In this document: positions 55,137-64,000 of the stretch, piece after piece | Position numbering within the stretch: the stretch's first letter is position 1 | Layout of the letters: each line of letters begins with the position of its first letter | Assembly (NCBI RefSeq): GCF_039614725.1 | Contig: NZ_CP154859.1 | Location: 2,480,001-2,544,000 of the forward strand | Direction of reading: 5' to 3' | Source: Thauera sp. JM12B12 | GTDB lineage: Bacteria; Pseudomonadota; Gammaproteobacteria; Burkholderiales; Rhodocyclaceae | DNA: 64,000 nt | Notes under the pieces: generated by a model | What the model was told of the DNA's origin: nothing | The model's input: the letters and a program-made list of their open reading frames with translations, nothing else | Databases searched by the model: none | Program-made: the position numbers and the translations under genes

Positions 55137-57566
55137 TCAGACGCCGTGCCGCCGGCGATGCTGGCGCGACGCAGCCGAACTTTCGCTATCCGCATATGCA
55201 TGCCGCGCCGCAGTCATCTCGGCCAGCACGGTGGCCACCTTGTGGTTGAGCGTCCCCTTCGGGATCACGCCCTTGGCGTCGGGCTCGCCCGCTTCGACCC
55301 CGGTCAGCACGCTCATCGCCTGGTCGACGGTCTCCACCGCATGGATGTGGAAGCGTCCCTCGGCGGCCGCCTGCACGACGTCCTCGCGCAGCATCAGGTG
55401 GCGCACGCTGGCGGCCGGGATGACCACGCCGTGCGACCCATCCAGCCCGCGCGCCTTGCACAGGTCGTAGAAGCCCTCGATCTTCTCGTTCACCCCGCCG
55501 ATCACCTGCACCTCGCCGAACTGGTTCACCGAGCCGGTGATCGCGAAGCGCTGCTGGATGGGGATCTGCGTGAGCGCCGACAGCAGCGCGCAGAGCTCGG
55601 CGAGCGAGGCCGAATCGCCCTCGACCGGCGCGTAGGACTGCTCGAACACCAGGCTCGCCGACAGCGACAGCGGCTGGTGGCGGGCGTAGCGCGCGGCGAG
55701 GAAGGCGGACAGGATCAGGACGCCCTTGGAGTGGATCGCGCCGCCGAGCTCGGTCTCGCGCTCGATGTCGACCACGTCGCCCTCGCCCATGCGCACCGTG
55801 GCGGTGATGCGCACCGGATGGCCGAAGTGCTCGCCGGCGAGTTCGATCACCACCAGGCCGTTGATCTGGCCGGCGCGCTCGCCGTCGGTGGAGATCAGCG
55901 TCGTGCCGTCGAGCATCGACTCGAGCACGCGTGTCGGATAGCGGTTGGCGCGCCGTTCTCGGGCCGCGAGCGCGTCCTCCACCTCGCTCCGTCCGGTGGC
56001 GCTCAGGCCCTTCTGGCGAGCGTGGAAGTCGGCTTCGCGCATGAGGTCGGACAGCGAACGCGTATTGAGCGACAGACGCCCCGAATCCTCGGCAAGCCGC
56101 GACGCTTCCTCGACCAGGCGGGCAACACCGCTGCGATGCACCGGCAGCAGCTTCGCGCCGCGCGCGAGCAGCGCCATGAGGCGCGCGTATTCGCACTCGT
56201 TGTCGGGCGTGCGCGGGATGTCGTCGTTGAAGTCGGCCGCCACCTTGAACAGGTCGGCGAACTCGGGATCGTGCTCCATGAGCAAGTAATACACGTCGCG
56301 GTCGCCGATCAGCACCACCTTGAGCGCGCTCGGCACCGCCTCCGGCTCCAGCGTCAGCGCGCCACTCCAGCCCTGCGCCTCGGCGGGCGGTTCGATGCGG
56401 ATCTCGCCTGCGCGCAGGCTGCGCTTGAGCCCCTCCCAGGCGAAGGGTTGCGACAGCAGGCGCTCGGCGTCGAGCACCAGGTAGCCGCCGTTGGCCCGGT
56501 GCAGCGCCCCCGCACGGATCAGGTTGAAGTGGCTGACCTGGTTGCCCTGCTGCACGACATGCTCGATGCGGCCGATCAGGTTGCCGTAGCCGGGGTTGTT
56601 CTCGAACACCACCGGCGCGCCGTGAGATGCGGAGTGGTCGACCAGCAGCTTCACCTGGTAGCGGTGGTAGCGGGTGTTCTCCTCCGGCTCGGGCGCCTCG
56701 TCGTCCTCCTCGTCGAGCATGGTGCCGCGCACCGCGCTGTCGATGACGTCGCGCTCGACTGCATCCAGAAAGGCGAGCACTGCGGGCAGGTCCTCGTGCG
56801 CCTCGCGCACCTCGCGCAGCAGGTGCGCGACCGCAGGCCCGAGCACCTCGCGCTCGGCGCGGTCGATCGACTCGCGCACCGACTTGCGCCACCCCGGGAA
56901 GTCGTTGAGCAGGTCCTCCAGACGGTCGCTCCAGGCACCGATGCGCGCCTCGATCGCCTTGCGCTCGTCATCGGGGAGCGCCTCGAAGACCTCCGGCGAC
57001 ATCGGCTCGTCATCCTTGGTCGGCGCGAACACGAAGCCTTCCGGCGTCTGCAGCAGCGATATGCCCTCGGCGCTGCAGGCCTGACCGAGCTCGCGCAACG
57101 CCGCCTCCTCGCGCGCCTTGTGCGCGCTCTGCAGCGATTCGACGCGCTCGACATGGGCGTCGCTGTCGAGCGCCGCGCCAAGCGCCGGGCCGAGATCGCG
57201 AATGAAGGTCTGCATGCAGGTGCGCAGCGCGACGCCGCGCCCGGCGGGCAGGGTCAGCAGGCGCGGCTTGAGCGCCTCGTCGAAGTTGTGCAGGTAACAC
57301 AGGTCGGGCGGCACCGGCTCGCCCGCCGCGCGCTCGCGCAGCAGGCGGAAGGTGGTCGCGTGCTTGCCGCTGCCGGCGTCGCCGAGCACGAACACGTGAT
57401 ACCCGGTGTGCCCCATCGCGAGGCCGAAGCGGATCGCCTCGACGGCGCGCTCCTGGCCGAGGTCGCCGGCATGGTCGGCGAGGGATTCGGTGGTTTCGAA
57501 GGTGAAGCAGGTGGGGTCGCAGCGCTTGCGCAATGCCGTCGGCGGCAGCGGCACGAGATCGGCCAT
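55137..57566 (-). CDS. Lon-family (LonB-type) ATP-dependent protease
   Basis: An 809-residue protein. The N-terminal part has an ATPase with Walker A LGDAGSGKHATTFRLL (about 50-65), interrupted by a long helical insertion (about 130-260, acidic). The C-terminal Lon protease domain has the Ser in GDSASLAELCALLSALT and Lys in GGVNEKIEGFYDLCK. It differs from LonA in lacking the N-terminal substrate domain, and it lacks obvious membrane helices. The start at 57566 matches the family. It is divergent from moaA. Confidence 0.9.
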   Translation of the reverse strand: MADLVPLPPTALRKRCDPTCFTFETTESLADHAGDLGQERAVEAIRFGLAMGHTGYHVFVLGDAGSGKHATTFRLLRERAAGEPVPPDLCYLHNFDEALKPRLLTLPAGRGVALRTCMQTFIRDLGPALGAALDSDAHVERVESLQSAHKAREEAALRELGQACSAEGISLLQTPEGFVFAPTKDDEPMSPEVFEALPDDERKAIEARIGAWSDRLEDLLNDFPGWRKSVRESIDRAEREVLGPAVAHLLREVREAHEDLPAVLAFLDAVERDVIDSAVRGTMLDEEDDEAPEPEENTRYHRYQVKLLVDHSASHGAPVVFENNPGYGNLIGRIEHVVQQGNQVSHFNLIRAGALHRANGGYLVLDAERLLSQPFAWEGLKRSLRAGEIRIEPPAEAQGWSGALTLEPEAVPSALKVVLIGDRDVYYLLMEHDPEFADLFKVAADFNDDIPRTPDNECEYARLMALLARGAKLLPVHRSGVARLVEEASRLAEDSGRLSLNTRSLSDLMREADFHARQKGLSATGRSEVEDALAARERRANRYPTRVLESMLDGTTLISTDGERAGQINGLVVIELAGEHFGHPVRITATVRMGEGDVVDIERETELGGAIHSKGVLILSAFLAARYARHQPLSLSASLVFEQSYAPVEGDSASLAELCALLSALTQIPIQQRFAITGSVNQFGEVQVIGGVNEKIEGFYDLCKARGLDGSHGVVIPAASVRHLMLREDVVQAAAEGRFHIHAVETVDQAMSVLTGVEAGEPDAKGVIPKGTLNHKVATVLAEMTAARHAYADSESSAASRQHRRRHGV

Positions 57567-57716
57567 GTTCGATTTTTCTCCTTGTGCCCGGTCGGCACGG
57601 AGCGCAATGATACACCCCCACCGCGCAGCGCCTCGTCCCGGGTGCCGGACCGAACCCACCCTTGCACCCCACTGTCCACGGTTCGATAATCCCGCCACTC
57701 CAACCCGCAGCCGACC

Positions 57717-58796
57717 ATGAAAGTCATTCCGATCCAGCAGGCCGCTGCTCCCGTCACCGCAGCGGATCCCGCATGCCGCCCGGCGCCCGGCGAGGCGCTC
57801 CTCGACCGCCGCGGACGCAGCGTGCGCGACCTGCGCATCTCGGTCACCGACCGCTGCAACTTCCGCTGCGTGTACTGCATGCCGCGCGAGGTGTTCGGCG
57901 AGGACTACGCCTTCCTGCCCCGGCGCGAGCTGCTGAGCTTCGAGGAGATCACGCGCGTGGCGCGCCTGTTCGTCGCCCGCGGCGTGCGCAAGATCCGCAT
58001 CACCGGCGGCGAACCCCTGCTGCGCAAGGACGTGGATCGCCTGATCGGCATGCTCGCCGCGCTCGACGGCGTCGAGATCACCCTCACCACCAACGGGGTG
58101 CTGCTGCCCAAGCTCGCGCGCCGTCTCAGGGACGCCGGCCTGCATCGCGTCACCGTGAGCCTGGACGCGCTCGACGACGCGCTCTTCCGGCGCATGAACG
58201 ACGCCGACTATCCGGTCGCGAAGGTGCTCGAAGGCATCGAAGCCGCGAAGATCGCCGGCCTCGGCCCGATCAAGGTGAACATGGTCGTCAAGCGCGGTAC
58301 CAACGACGCCGACATCGAGCCGATGGCCGCGCATTTTCGCCACAGCGGCCACATCCTGCGCTTCATCGAGTTCATGGACGTGGGCGCTTCCAACGGCTGG
58401 AAGATGGACGAGGTCTTGCCCTCGCGCGAGGTCATCGACCGCATCGACCGGCTGTTCCCGCTCGAACCGATCGACCCCAACTACGAGGGCGAGGTCGCCG
58501 AGCGCTGGCGGTACAGGGACGGATCCGGCGAGATCGGCGTGATCTCGTCGGTCACCCAGGCCTTCTGCTCCACCTGCACCCGCATCCGGCTGTCCACCGA
58601 GGGCAAGCTCTACACCTGCCTGTTCGCCCAGCAGGGCCACGACCTGCGCACGCTGCTGCGTGGCGACGCCGCCGACGACGCGATCGATGCGGCGATCGCC
58701 GGCGTGTGGCTGGCGCGCGAGGATCGCTACTCCGAGATCCGCACCGCCGACACGGCCGCGCTGCGCAAGATCGAGATGTCCTACATCGGCGGCTGA
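57717..58796 (+). CDS. moaA: GTP 3',8-cyclase MoaA
   Basis: A 359-residue radical-SAM enzyme. The first [4Fe-4S] cluster motif is [10 protein letters not shown] (about 49-58) and the second is formed by Cys in [21 protein letters not shown]. The SAM-binding GGEPLLRKD is present. The C-terminal GG (SYIGG) needed for catalysis is intact. It makes the first intermediate of molybdopterin. About 30 residues precede the usual core ([20 protein letters not shown]). No other moa genes are adjacent. Confidence 0.96.
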   Translation: MKVIPIQQAAAPVTAADPACRPAPGEALLDRRGRSVRDLRISVTDRCNFRCVYCMPREVFGEDYAFLPRRELLSFEEITRVARLFVARGVRKIRITGGEPLLRKDVDRLIGMLAALDGVEITLTTNGVLLPKLARRLRDAGLHRVTVSLDALDDALFRRMNDADYPVAKVLEGIEAAKIAGLGPIKVNMVVKRGTNDADIEPMAAHFRHSGHILRFIEFMDVGASNGWKMDEVLPSREVIDRIDRLFPLEPIDPNYEGEVAERWRYRDGSGEIGVISSVTQAFCSTCTRIRLSTEGKLYTCLFAQQGHDLRTLLRGDAADDAIDAAIAGVWLAREDRYSEIRTADTAALRKIEMSYIGG

Positions 58797-58820
58797 CCGC
58801 ACGGCGGGCGCTGCGCCCGA

Positions 58821-59435
58821 TCAGTCGCGGAGCGCCTCCAGCTCGAAGCTGAGCACGACGTCATCGCCCACCATGCCGCGGTCGATGCCGTAGTTCATGC
58901 CCCACTGGCTGCGCTGGATCGTGGTGCGCGCGGAGATCCCCAGCGTGTGCTTGCGATGCCCGAAGGGATAGGCAGCCGCCTTGTTCAGGCTGACCTCGAG
59001 CACCACCGGGTGCGTCTGGCCGAGCAGGGTGAGCTGTCCGCTCAGCTTGCCCATGAGCCGCCCGCCCTCCTCGGCGCCGGGCTCGAACGCGGTGGCCTCG
59101 AAGACGATCTCCGGATGCTTGGCCGCATCGAGGAAATCACTGTCACGGACATGGCGGTCGCGCGCCTTGTGGTTGCTGAACACGCTGTCGGCTGCTACCA
59201 CCACCCTGCCCGACTTCAGCGTGCGCGCCGCCTCGTCGTACTCGAAGCGGCCGTTCGCCTTCAGGAACATGCCGATCACGTCCGAATAGCCGATGTGATT
59301 GACCTGGAACGCGATCGCGAAGTGGTCGGGGTCGATCGTGTAGCTGCGGGTCTCGGCCCACACGGGGCCGACGCCCAGCGTGCCTGCAAGCGCGGCCGCG
59401 GCCAGCAGGCGCGAATACCGTTTGCTCGATTCCAT
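58821..59435 (-). CDS. YceI-family periplasmic lipid-binding protein
   Basis: A 204-residue protein with a signal peptide (about 1-27) and the YceI lipocalin-like fold (YTIDPDHFAIAFQVNHIGYSD, VVVAADSVFSNHKARDRHVR, GKLSGQLTLLGQTHPVVLEV). The family binds isoprenoid or polyprenyl molecules. It follows the CDP-alcohol phosphatidyltransferase on the same strand after 42 bp. Confidence 0.92.
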   Translation of the reverse strand: MESSKRYSRLLAAAALAGTLGVGPVWAETRSYTIDPDHFAIAFQVNHIGYSDVIGMFLKANGRFEYDEAARTLKSGRVVVAADSVFSNHKARDRHVRDSDFLDAAKHPEIVFEATAFEPGAEEGGRLMGKLSGQLTLLGQTHPVVLEVSLNKAAAYPFGHRKHTLGISARTTIQRSQWGMNYGIDRGMVGDDVVLSFELEALRD

Positions 59436-59477
59436 TTGTGCATTCTCCTCCGGGTTGTCGGGAACACTTCTGGGCGG

Positions 59478-60215
59478 TCACGACCGGCGCGGACGGGTGC
59501 GATGCAGCCATCGAACGTCGATCGCGAATGAAACCGCCAGCAGCCAGAGCGCCAGGGCAAGCAGCACCGTCGCCAGTCCGCCGTCGATCACCGGCAGCAG
59601 GCACACGAGCAGCGTCCCCACCTGCCAGACGCACACCAGCTTGCGCCGGAAACGCTCCGGCAGCGGGCGATCCAGCCAGGGCCACGGACGCATCGCGCCA
59701 ACAAAGGCGTAGCGCATCGCGCCGATCGCGAGCACCCACGGTCCGGCCTTGCCCATCATCAGCAGCTGCACGCACAGGACGAGGATCAGGAAGGCGTCGA
59801 GCTCCATGTCGAAGCGGGCACCGAAGGCGCTCGCGCATGCGTAGCGGCGCGCCACCCAACCATCGACCCCGTCGAGCAGCAGCGCCACACCCGCCACCGC
59901 CGCGATCGGCAACGCGTGCGCCTCGACCCACTGCGGCGCCCCGAGCGCGCCTGCCAGCAAGGCCACCAGCACCGCGCGCACCAGCGTGACCTGGTTCGCC
60001 GGTCCCAGCCCGCGCTGCGGATCCGGCCACTGGTACAGGATCAGCGCGCCCATCGCGACGAAGATCCCGACCGCCCCCGCCGCCGCTTGCGCGGGCATGG
60101 CCAGCGCGCTCATCGCCAGCAGCGCCAGCGCCAGCATGGCCGCCAGCGCCACGGCCAGCTCCAGCCCCAGGCGCGGCGACACCCGGCACCGCATCGGCAA
60201 CCCACGGTCCTCCAT
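59478..60215 (-). CDS. CDP-alcohol phosphatidyltransferase-family protein
   Basis: A 245-residue polytopic membrane protein with the family motif DG-x2-AR-x8-G-x3-D-x3-D intact (DGVDGWVARRYA, GARFDMELDA). It joins a CDP-linked lipid to an alcohol. About 75 N-terminal residues form extra hydrophobic segments before the core. An in-frame GTG lies six bases upstream of the chosen ATG. It is divergent from the dehydrogenase gene. The alcohol substrate is unknown. Confidence 0.83.
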   Translation of the reverse strand: MEDRGLPMRCRVSPRLGLELAVALAAMLALALLAMSALAMPAQAAAGAVGIFVAMGALILYQWPDPQRGLGPANQVTLVRAVLVALLAGALGAPQWVEAHALPIAAVAGVALLLDGVDGWVARRYACASAFGARFDMELDAFLILVLCVQLLMMGKAGPWVLAIGAMRYAFVGAMRPWPWLDRPLPERFRRKLVCVWQVGTLLVCLLPVIDGGLATVLLALALWLLAVSFAIDVRWLHRTRPRRS

Positions 60216-60388
60216 GCGCACCCCTGTTCCTCCGTTGCTGATCCTCGCGCCCCCGCTCGATGAGCGCGGTGCGCAGCCCTGCTACCATGCCCGCTTCGAT
60301 CATTCCCGCCACGAAAGGGTTCGCGCCCGGCACCGTTCCCCGTCCGGCGCCGAGGTCACCCGCAGGCCGCACAGGAGTCACACAGCGC

Positions 60389-61396
60389 ATGCCCGACACC
60401 AATCTCGCGTTCTGGATCGACCGCCCCGGACAGGGCGCGCTGCGCCCCGCCCCGCTGCGTGCTCCCGTCGAGGGCGAGGTTCTCGTGCACACCCTGTTCA
60501 GCGCAATCAGCCGCGGCACGGAAGGCCTGGTCTTCCGCGGCGAGGTGCCGGCAAGCGAGTATGCGCGCATGCGCGCCCCCTTCCAGGAGGGTGACTTTCC
60601 GGGCCCGGTCAAGTATGGCTACATCAGCGTCGGCCGGGTCGACGACGGTGTCGGCCGCGACGCGGAAGCGCTGCGCGGACGCACGGTGTTCTGCCTGCAC
60701 CCCCACCAGCAGCGCTACGTCGTGCCCGCCCGCGCAGTCGTTCCGCTGCCGCCGGGGGTGCCACCGCAGCGCGCCGTGCTCGCCGCAAACATGGAGACCG
60801 CGATCAACGCGTGCTGGGACGGTGCGCCGACGGTCGGCGACCGCATCGCGGTGGTCGGCGCCGGGGTGGTCGGCAGCCTGGTGGCCTGGCTGTGCGCGCG
60901 CGTCCCGGGCGTCGAAGTCGAGCTCATCGACAACGATCCGGCCCGCGCCGATCTGGCCGCGGCGCTCGGCCTCGTCCATCGTCTTCCCGGCGCGGCAAGC
61001 GGCGATCGCGACCTCGTCTTCCATGCCAGCGGCAACCCCGCGGGGCTGGTGCGTGCGCTCGAGCTCGCCGGCCAGGATGCCACCGTGGTCGAGATGAGCT
61101 GGTACGGCAGCACGGCCGTCAGCCTCCCGCTGGGCGCCGCCTTCCATGCCCGTCGACTGCGCCTGCAGTCGAGCCAGGTCGGCCACCTGCCGCCGCAACG
61201 CGGCGCGCGCTGGGACTTTCGTCGGCGCATGGAACTCGCGCTCGCCCTGCTCGTCGATCCACGACTCGATGCGCTCATCAGCGGCGAGACCGACTTCAAC
61301 GCGCTTCCGGCGCTGATGCAGCGGCTCGCCCACGCCCCCGCGGGCGCGCTGTGCGAACGCATCCGCTACGACGCCTCGGCTCCGAGCATCCCCTGA
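60389..61396 (+). CDS. Zinc-type alcohol dehydrogenase homologue of a biosynthetic cluster
   Basis: A 335-residue medium-chain dehydrogenase-like protein. The NAD(P) motif is [17 protein letters not shown] (about 152-168). The N-terminal catalytic domain lacks the usual GHE zinc signature and the structural Cys cluster, so it may be zinc-free. aggag precedes the ATG at 60389. It is followed 22 bp later by the PTPS-like gene. A role in side-chain reduction is possible. Confidence 0.72.
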   Translation: MPDTNLAFWIDRPGQGALRPAPLRAPVEGEVLVHTLFSAISRGTEGLVFRGEVPASEYARMRAPFQEGDFPGPVKYGYISVGRVDDGVGRDAEALRGRTVFCLHPHQQRYVVPARAVVPLPPGVPPQRAVLAANMETAINACWDGAPTVGDRIAVVGAGVVGSLVAWLCARVPGVEVELIDNDPARADLAAALGLVHRLPGAASGDRDLVFHASGNPAGLVRALELAGQDATVVEMSWYGSTAVSLPLGAAFHARRLRLQSSQVGHLPPQRGARWDFRRRMELALALLVDPRLDALISGETDFNALPALMQRLAHAPAGALCERIRYDASAPSIP

Positions 61397-61418
61397 CCCA
61401 CCTTCACCGGAGATCCCC

Positions 61419-61817
61419 ATGTACAGCTTGAACGTCCGCGACCACTTCATGATCGCCCACAGTTTCCGGGGCGAGGTCTTCGGCCCTGCCCAGCGCATGC
61501 ACGGCGCCACCTATATCGTCGATGCCTGCTTCCAGCGCGGCGAGCTCGATGACGACGGCCTCGTCGTCGACATCGGCCTGGCCAGCGAGACGCTCAAGGC
61601 CGTGCTCGCCGAGCTCAACTTCCGCAATCTCGACGAGGTGGCGGAGTTCCGCGGCGTGAACACCACCACCGAGTTCATGGCGCGGGCGATCTTCGATCGC
61701 ATGGCCACGGCAATCCGCGCGGGTCGTCTGGGCGCGGGCGCGCTCGACCTCGTGCGGCTCAAGATCACGCTGCACGAGTCGCACATCGCATGGGCGAGCT
61801 ACGAGGGCGTGCTGTGA
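61419..61817 (+). CDS. 6-pyruvoyl-tetrahydropterin/6-carboxytetrahydropterin synthase-like protein
   Basis: A 132-residue protein aligning with QueD: HFMIAH (His14), RMHGATY (His28), [31 protein letters not shown] and the final [13 protein letters not shown] with the conserved Glu. Two canonical features are missing: the second His of the HGH zinc motif is Ala30, and the catalytic Cys between the first His and HGH is absent. It is thus probably not an ordinary QueD. A ggag sequence precedes the ATG. Confidence 0.8.
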   Translation: MYSLNVRDHFMIAHSFRGEVFGPAQRMHGATYIVDACFQRGELDDDGLVVDIGLASETLKAVLAELNFRNLDEVAEFRGVNTTTEFMARAIFDRMATAIRAGRLGAGALDLVRLKITLHESHIAWASYEGVL

Positions 61818-61917
61818 CGCCTGCACGCCAGCCGGGCGCCGCCCGCCACGCGCGCCGAAGCGGTCGCGGCAGGCTCCGCCGGGCGTGGCCGCGCGCGGGC
61901 GACGGGCAGGCGGGTGC

Positions 61918-62961
61918 ATGAGCCGGCAGCTGGCCTTCATCGTCCCAGGCGACCCGACTCAGCGCACGGGCGGGTATCTGTACGACGCGCACGTCGTCTC
62001 CGAACTGCGCCTGCTGGGCTGGAAGGTGGAGGTCCATGGCCTGCCCGGTCGCTTTCCCAGCGCGGACGCAAGGGCGCGCGACGCGCTGCGGCACACCCTG
62101 CAGGCGCTGCCCGCCGGCCACACGGTGGTCGTCGATGGCCTGGCGCTCGGTGGGCTGCCCGAGGTGGCGATCGAGCACGCCCGGCGCTTGCGCCTGATCG
62201 CCCTCGTGCACCATCCCCTCGGCGACGAGGCCGGCATTGATCCTGTGCAGCGGCGCTGTCTCCTGGCGAGCGAGCGCGCGGCCCTCGCCGCCGTCCAGCG
62301 CGTGATCACGACCAGCGCCTTCACCGCCCGCCGCATCGCTGCCTTCGGCCTGCGCCCGGAGCGGATGCGCGTCGTCGAACCCGGCGTCGCGGCGCTCCCC
62401 GAGGCCACGGCCGATGGACACCCACCGCGCCTGCTCTGCGTCGGCAGCCTCGCTCCGCGTAAGGGACAGGACCTGCTGGTGCGCGCGCTGGCCCGCCTCC
62501 ATGCCCTGCCCTGGCAATGCGAGCTGATCGGCAGCACCACCCGCGCGCCCGCCTATGCGCAGGACGTGGCGAGCCAGATCTCCGCAGCCGGACTCGCGCG
62601 ACGCATCCACATGCGCGGCGAATGCAGCGACGCAGCCCTCCGCGCGGCCTACGCCGCCGCCGATCTCTTCGTGCTGCCCTCGCTCTACGAGGGCTACGGC
62701 ATGGTCGTGACCGAGGCGATCGCAGCCGGCCTCCCGGTACTCACCACCACCGGCGGCGCCCTGGCCGAGACCCTGCCTGCCGAAGCCGGCATCGCGGTGC
62801 CGCCGGGGAATGTCGAGGCACTCGCCGAGGCGCTCGGCGCGCTCCTCACCGATCACGCGCGGCGCGCTCGCCTGCGCGCCGGCGCCCGCCGCGCGCGCGC
62901 CGGCCTGCGCACCTGGCCGCAAGCCGGGGCCGAGTTCGCACGCGCCCTCGCCAACCCATGA
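61918..62961 (+). CDS. GT4-family glycosyltransferase
   Basis: A 347-residue GT-B enzyme. N-terminal Rossmann half starts QLAFIVPGDPTQRTGGYLYD; C-terminal half has the GT4 donor-site motif LPSLYEGYGMVVTEAIAAGLPV (Glu-x7-Glu, split in the E.GYG..V.E pattern) and RLLCVGSLAPRKGQDLLVRAL. It transfers a sugar from a nucleotide donor. It starts 100 bp after the PTPS-like gene and overlaps the next gene by four bases. Confidence 0.87.
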   Translation: MSRQLAFIVPGDPTQRTGGYLYDAHVVSELRLLGWKVEVHGLPGRFPSADARARDALRHTLQALPAGHTVVVDGLALGGLPEVAIEHARRLRLIALVHHPLGDEAGIDPVQRRCLLASERAALAAVQRVITTSAFTARRIAAFGLRPERMRVVEPGVAALPEATADGHPPRLLCVGSLAPRKGQDLLVRALARLHALPWQCELIGSTTRAPAYAQDVASQISAAGLARRIHMRGECSDAALRAAYAAADLFVLPSLYEGYGMVVTEAIAAGLPVLTTTGGALAETLPAEAGIAVPPGNVEALAEALGALLTDHARRARLRAGARRARAGLRTWPQAGAEFARALANP

Positions 62962-63932
62962 ATCCAAACGACAGACGCGAGAACGCCATGGATGCCATGC
63001 CGACGCTTCATCCCGACGCCTGCTTCGACGCCGACTGGCTGGCACTGCGCGCCCCGGCCGACCGCGCCGCGCGCGCCCCCGCGCTCGAGGCGCGTGCGGC
63101 GGCGTGGCTGCGTGCACGCAGGGGGACCGGACCGCTGCGGCTGATCGACCTCGGGACGGGCAGCGGCGCCAACCCCTGCCACCTCGCTCCGCGCCTGCCC
63201 GGTCCGCAAAGCTGGACACTGCTCGACCACGACCCCCGCCTGCTCGAGCAGGCAGGCCGACGCTGCGCGACCCTGCGCGACGCCGACGGATGCGCCGTCG
63301 CCGTCCACACGCGCTGCCTCGATCTGGGCGAGCCGGGGGCGGACATGCTGGCTGCGTGCGACCTCGTGTGCGCCTCGGCACTCCTCGACCTGATGTCCGC
63401 TGAATGGCTTGAAGGACTCGCCCAGGCCTGTGCGCGCGCGAAATGCGCGCTGCTGGTCACCCTCAGCGTGGACGGGAGCTGGCGTTTCCTCGATGGCGCG
63501 CGGGAGGCAGGCGAGGCCCCGTGGACGGTCCCCGAGGACCCCGAAGATCGCTTCGTGCGCAACGCCTTCAACGACCACCAGCGCCGCGACAAGGGCCTGG
63601 GCGCTGCCCTCGGCCCCGACGCCGCGCCTGCGCTCGCGCGCGCACTCGCGGCACGCAGCTTCGAAGTCCAGTGCGAGCCCAGCCCGTGGCGCCTCGATCT
63701 CGCCCGCACGCAGCACGCCGCGCTCGCAGGCGCGCTGATCGACGGCTGGCGCGACGCTGCCGTCGCACAGTGCCCCGAGGCGGCCGACCGCATCCGCGCC
63801 TGGCACCGCCGCCGCCGAAGCGCCTGCGAGACCGGCGCCGGGGGTGCCGGTGGCACCCCGCGATCCGGCATGCTCGAGGTCGGCCACGTCGACCTCTTCG
63901 CCACCCCATCCGCCACCCCGTCCGCCGCCTGA
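62958..63932 (+). CDS. Class I SAM-dependent methyltransferase
   Basis: A 324-residue protein. The SAM motif I is LRLIDLGTGSGANPCHLAPR (about 65-84), with LLDHDPRLLEQA as motif II region. The C-terminal third is basic and low-complexity. Its start overlaps the glycosyltransferase stop (ATGA), so they are coupled. A second in-frame ATG lies at 62988. The acceptor is unknown. Confidence 0.75.
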   Translation: MNPNDRRENAMDAMPTLHPDACFDADWLALRAPADRAARAPALEARAAAWLRARRGTGPLRLIDLGTGSGANPCHLAPRLPGPQSWTLLDHDPRLLEQAGRRCATLRDADGCAVAVHTRCLDLGEPGADMLAACDLVCASALLDLMSAEWLEGLAQACARAKCALLVTLSVDGSWRFLDGAREAGEAPWTVPEDPEDRFVRNAFNDHQRRDKGLGAALGPDAAPALARALAARSFEVQCEPSPWRLDLARTQHAALAGALIDGWRDAAVAQCPEAADRIRAWHRRRRSACETGAGGAGGTPRSGMLEVGHVDLFATPSATPSAA

Positions 63933-63958
63933 GCCAGGCGCCCCGAGCCTGACGCGCC

Positions 63959-64000
63959 ATGGATCGCCCGCTGCAGCTGACCAACCGGTTCCGCCTGGCC
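63959..64000 (+). CDS. Start of a further gene, cut by the right edge
   Basis: Fourteen codons (MDRPLQLTNRFRLA) are visible, beginning 26 bp after the methyltransferase on the same strand. Too little is present to assign a family; continuity with the cluster is likely. Confidence 0.4.
   Translation, partial: MDRPLQLTNRFRLA

Overview
The window is high-GC, densely coded betaproteobacterial DNA, most likely from the Rhodocyclales (Thauera/Azoarcus group). The clues are the gene orders (lepA-lepB-DUF4845-rnc-era-recO-pdxJ-acpS-nagZ; yceD-rpmF-plsX-fabHDG-acpP-fabF; rpoE-rseA-mucB-rseC-mucD-grx) and the sulfide-oxidation genes on the left. There is no integrase, transposase, CRISPR array or rRNA. 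The only RNA genes of a standard class are two identical tRNA-Asn genes.

Positions 1-17950 form a sulfane-sulfur/sulfide response region. It holds a FisR-type sigma-54 activator (1930-3318, minus) with Cys53, Cys64 and Cys71; a 1-Cys peroxiredoxin and a periplasmic DsrE-like protein; a zinc TonB receptor (ZnuD-like); a SLAC1/TehA-type carrier with an ETHE1-type persulfide dioxygenase; an orphan Rieske protein with a NifX-like protein; a complete cytochrome bd operon (cydP-cydA-cydB-cydX-ybgE); a Tat-exported sulfide:quinone oxidoreductase; a periplasmic rhodanese; and c-type cytochromes. Five -24/-12 (sigma-54) promoters can be read here. Each is flanked by CTGCC/GGCAG inverted repeats, which I propose are the FisR sites. 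Three serve protein operons (peroxiredoxin-dsrE, slac1-pdo, cyd). Two fire into homologous non-coding elements of about 110 nt (1677-1787 and 10884-10994, both minus). These elements share a three-stem fold with compensatory base changes, a C/U-rich loop and a short U-tract. They look like a two-copy sigma-54-dependent small RNA family that I do not recognise, and they are the most interesting find of the window.

Positions 18000-22600 carry two FMN-binding split-barrel-type proteins (one fused to a GAF domain), a YqeY protein and uvrC, with a 33-bp perfect palindrome between the convergent yqeY and uvrC. Positions 22600-30360 are the housekeeping lepA...nagZ operon, and 30430-34860 the sigma-E envelope-stress operon with a candidate autoregulatory promoter. 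nadB and ygfX follow. Positions 37200-43400 are the fatty-acid biosynthesis operon with internal terminators. Positions 43600-54100 hold maf, a tetrapyrrole-methylase-family methyltransferase, gph, rluC, rne, a low-molecular-weight phosphatase, uvrB and an aromatic aminotransferase. The two tRNA-Asn genes, a YjdF-like membrane protein, a Lon-type protease and moaA follow.

The right end (58800-64000) is a less familiar biosynthetic cluster: YceI protein, CDP-alcohol phosphatidyltransferase, zinc-type dehydrogenase homologue, a 6-pyruvoyl-tetrahydropterin-synthase-like protein lacking canonical residues, a GT4 glycosyltransferase, a SAM methyltransferase and the start of another gene. The plus-strand genes overlap or nearly abut, which suggests one pathway, possibly making a modified or glycosylated small molecule or lipid. 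Its product cannot be read from the sequence.
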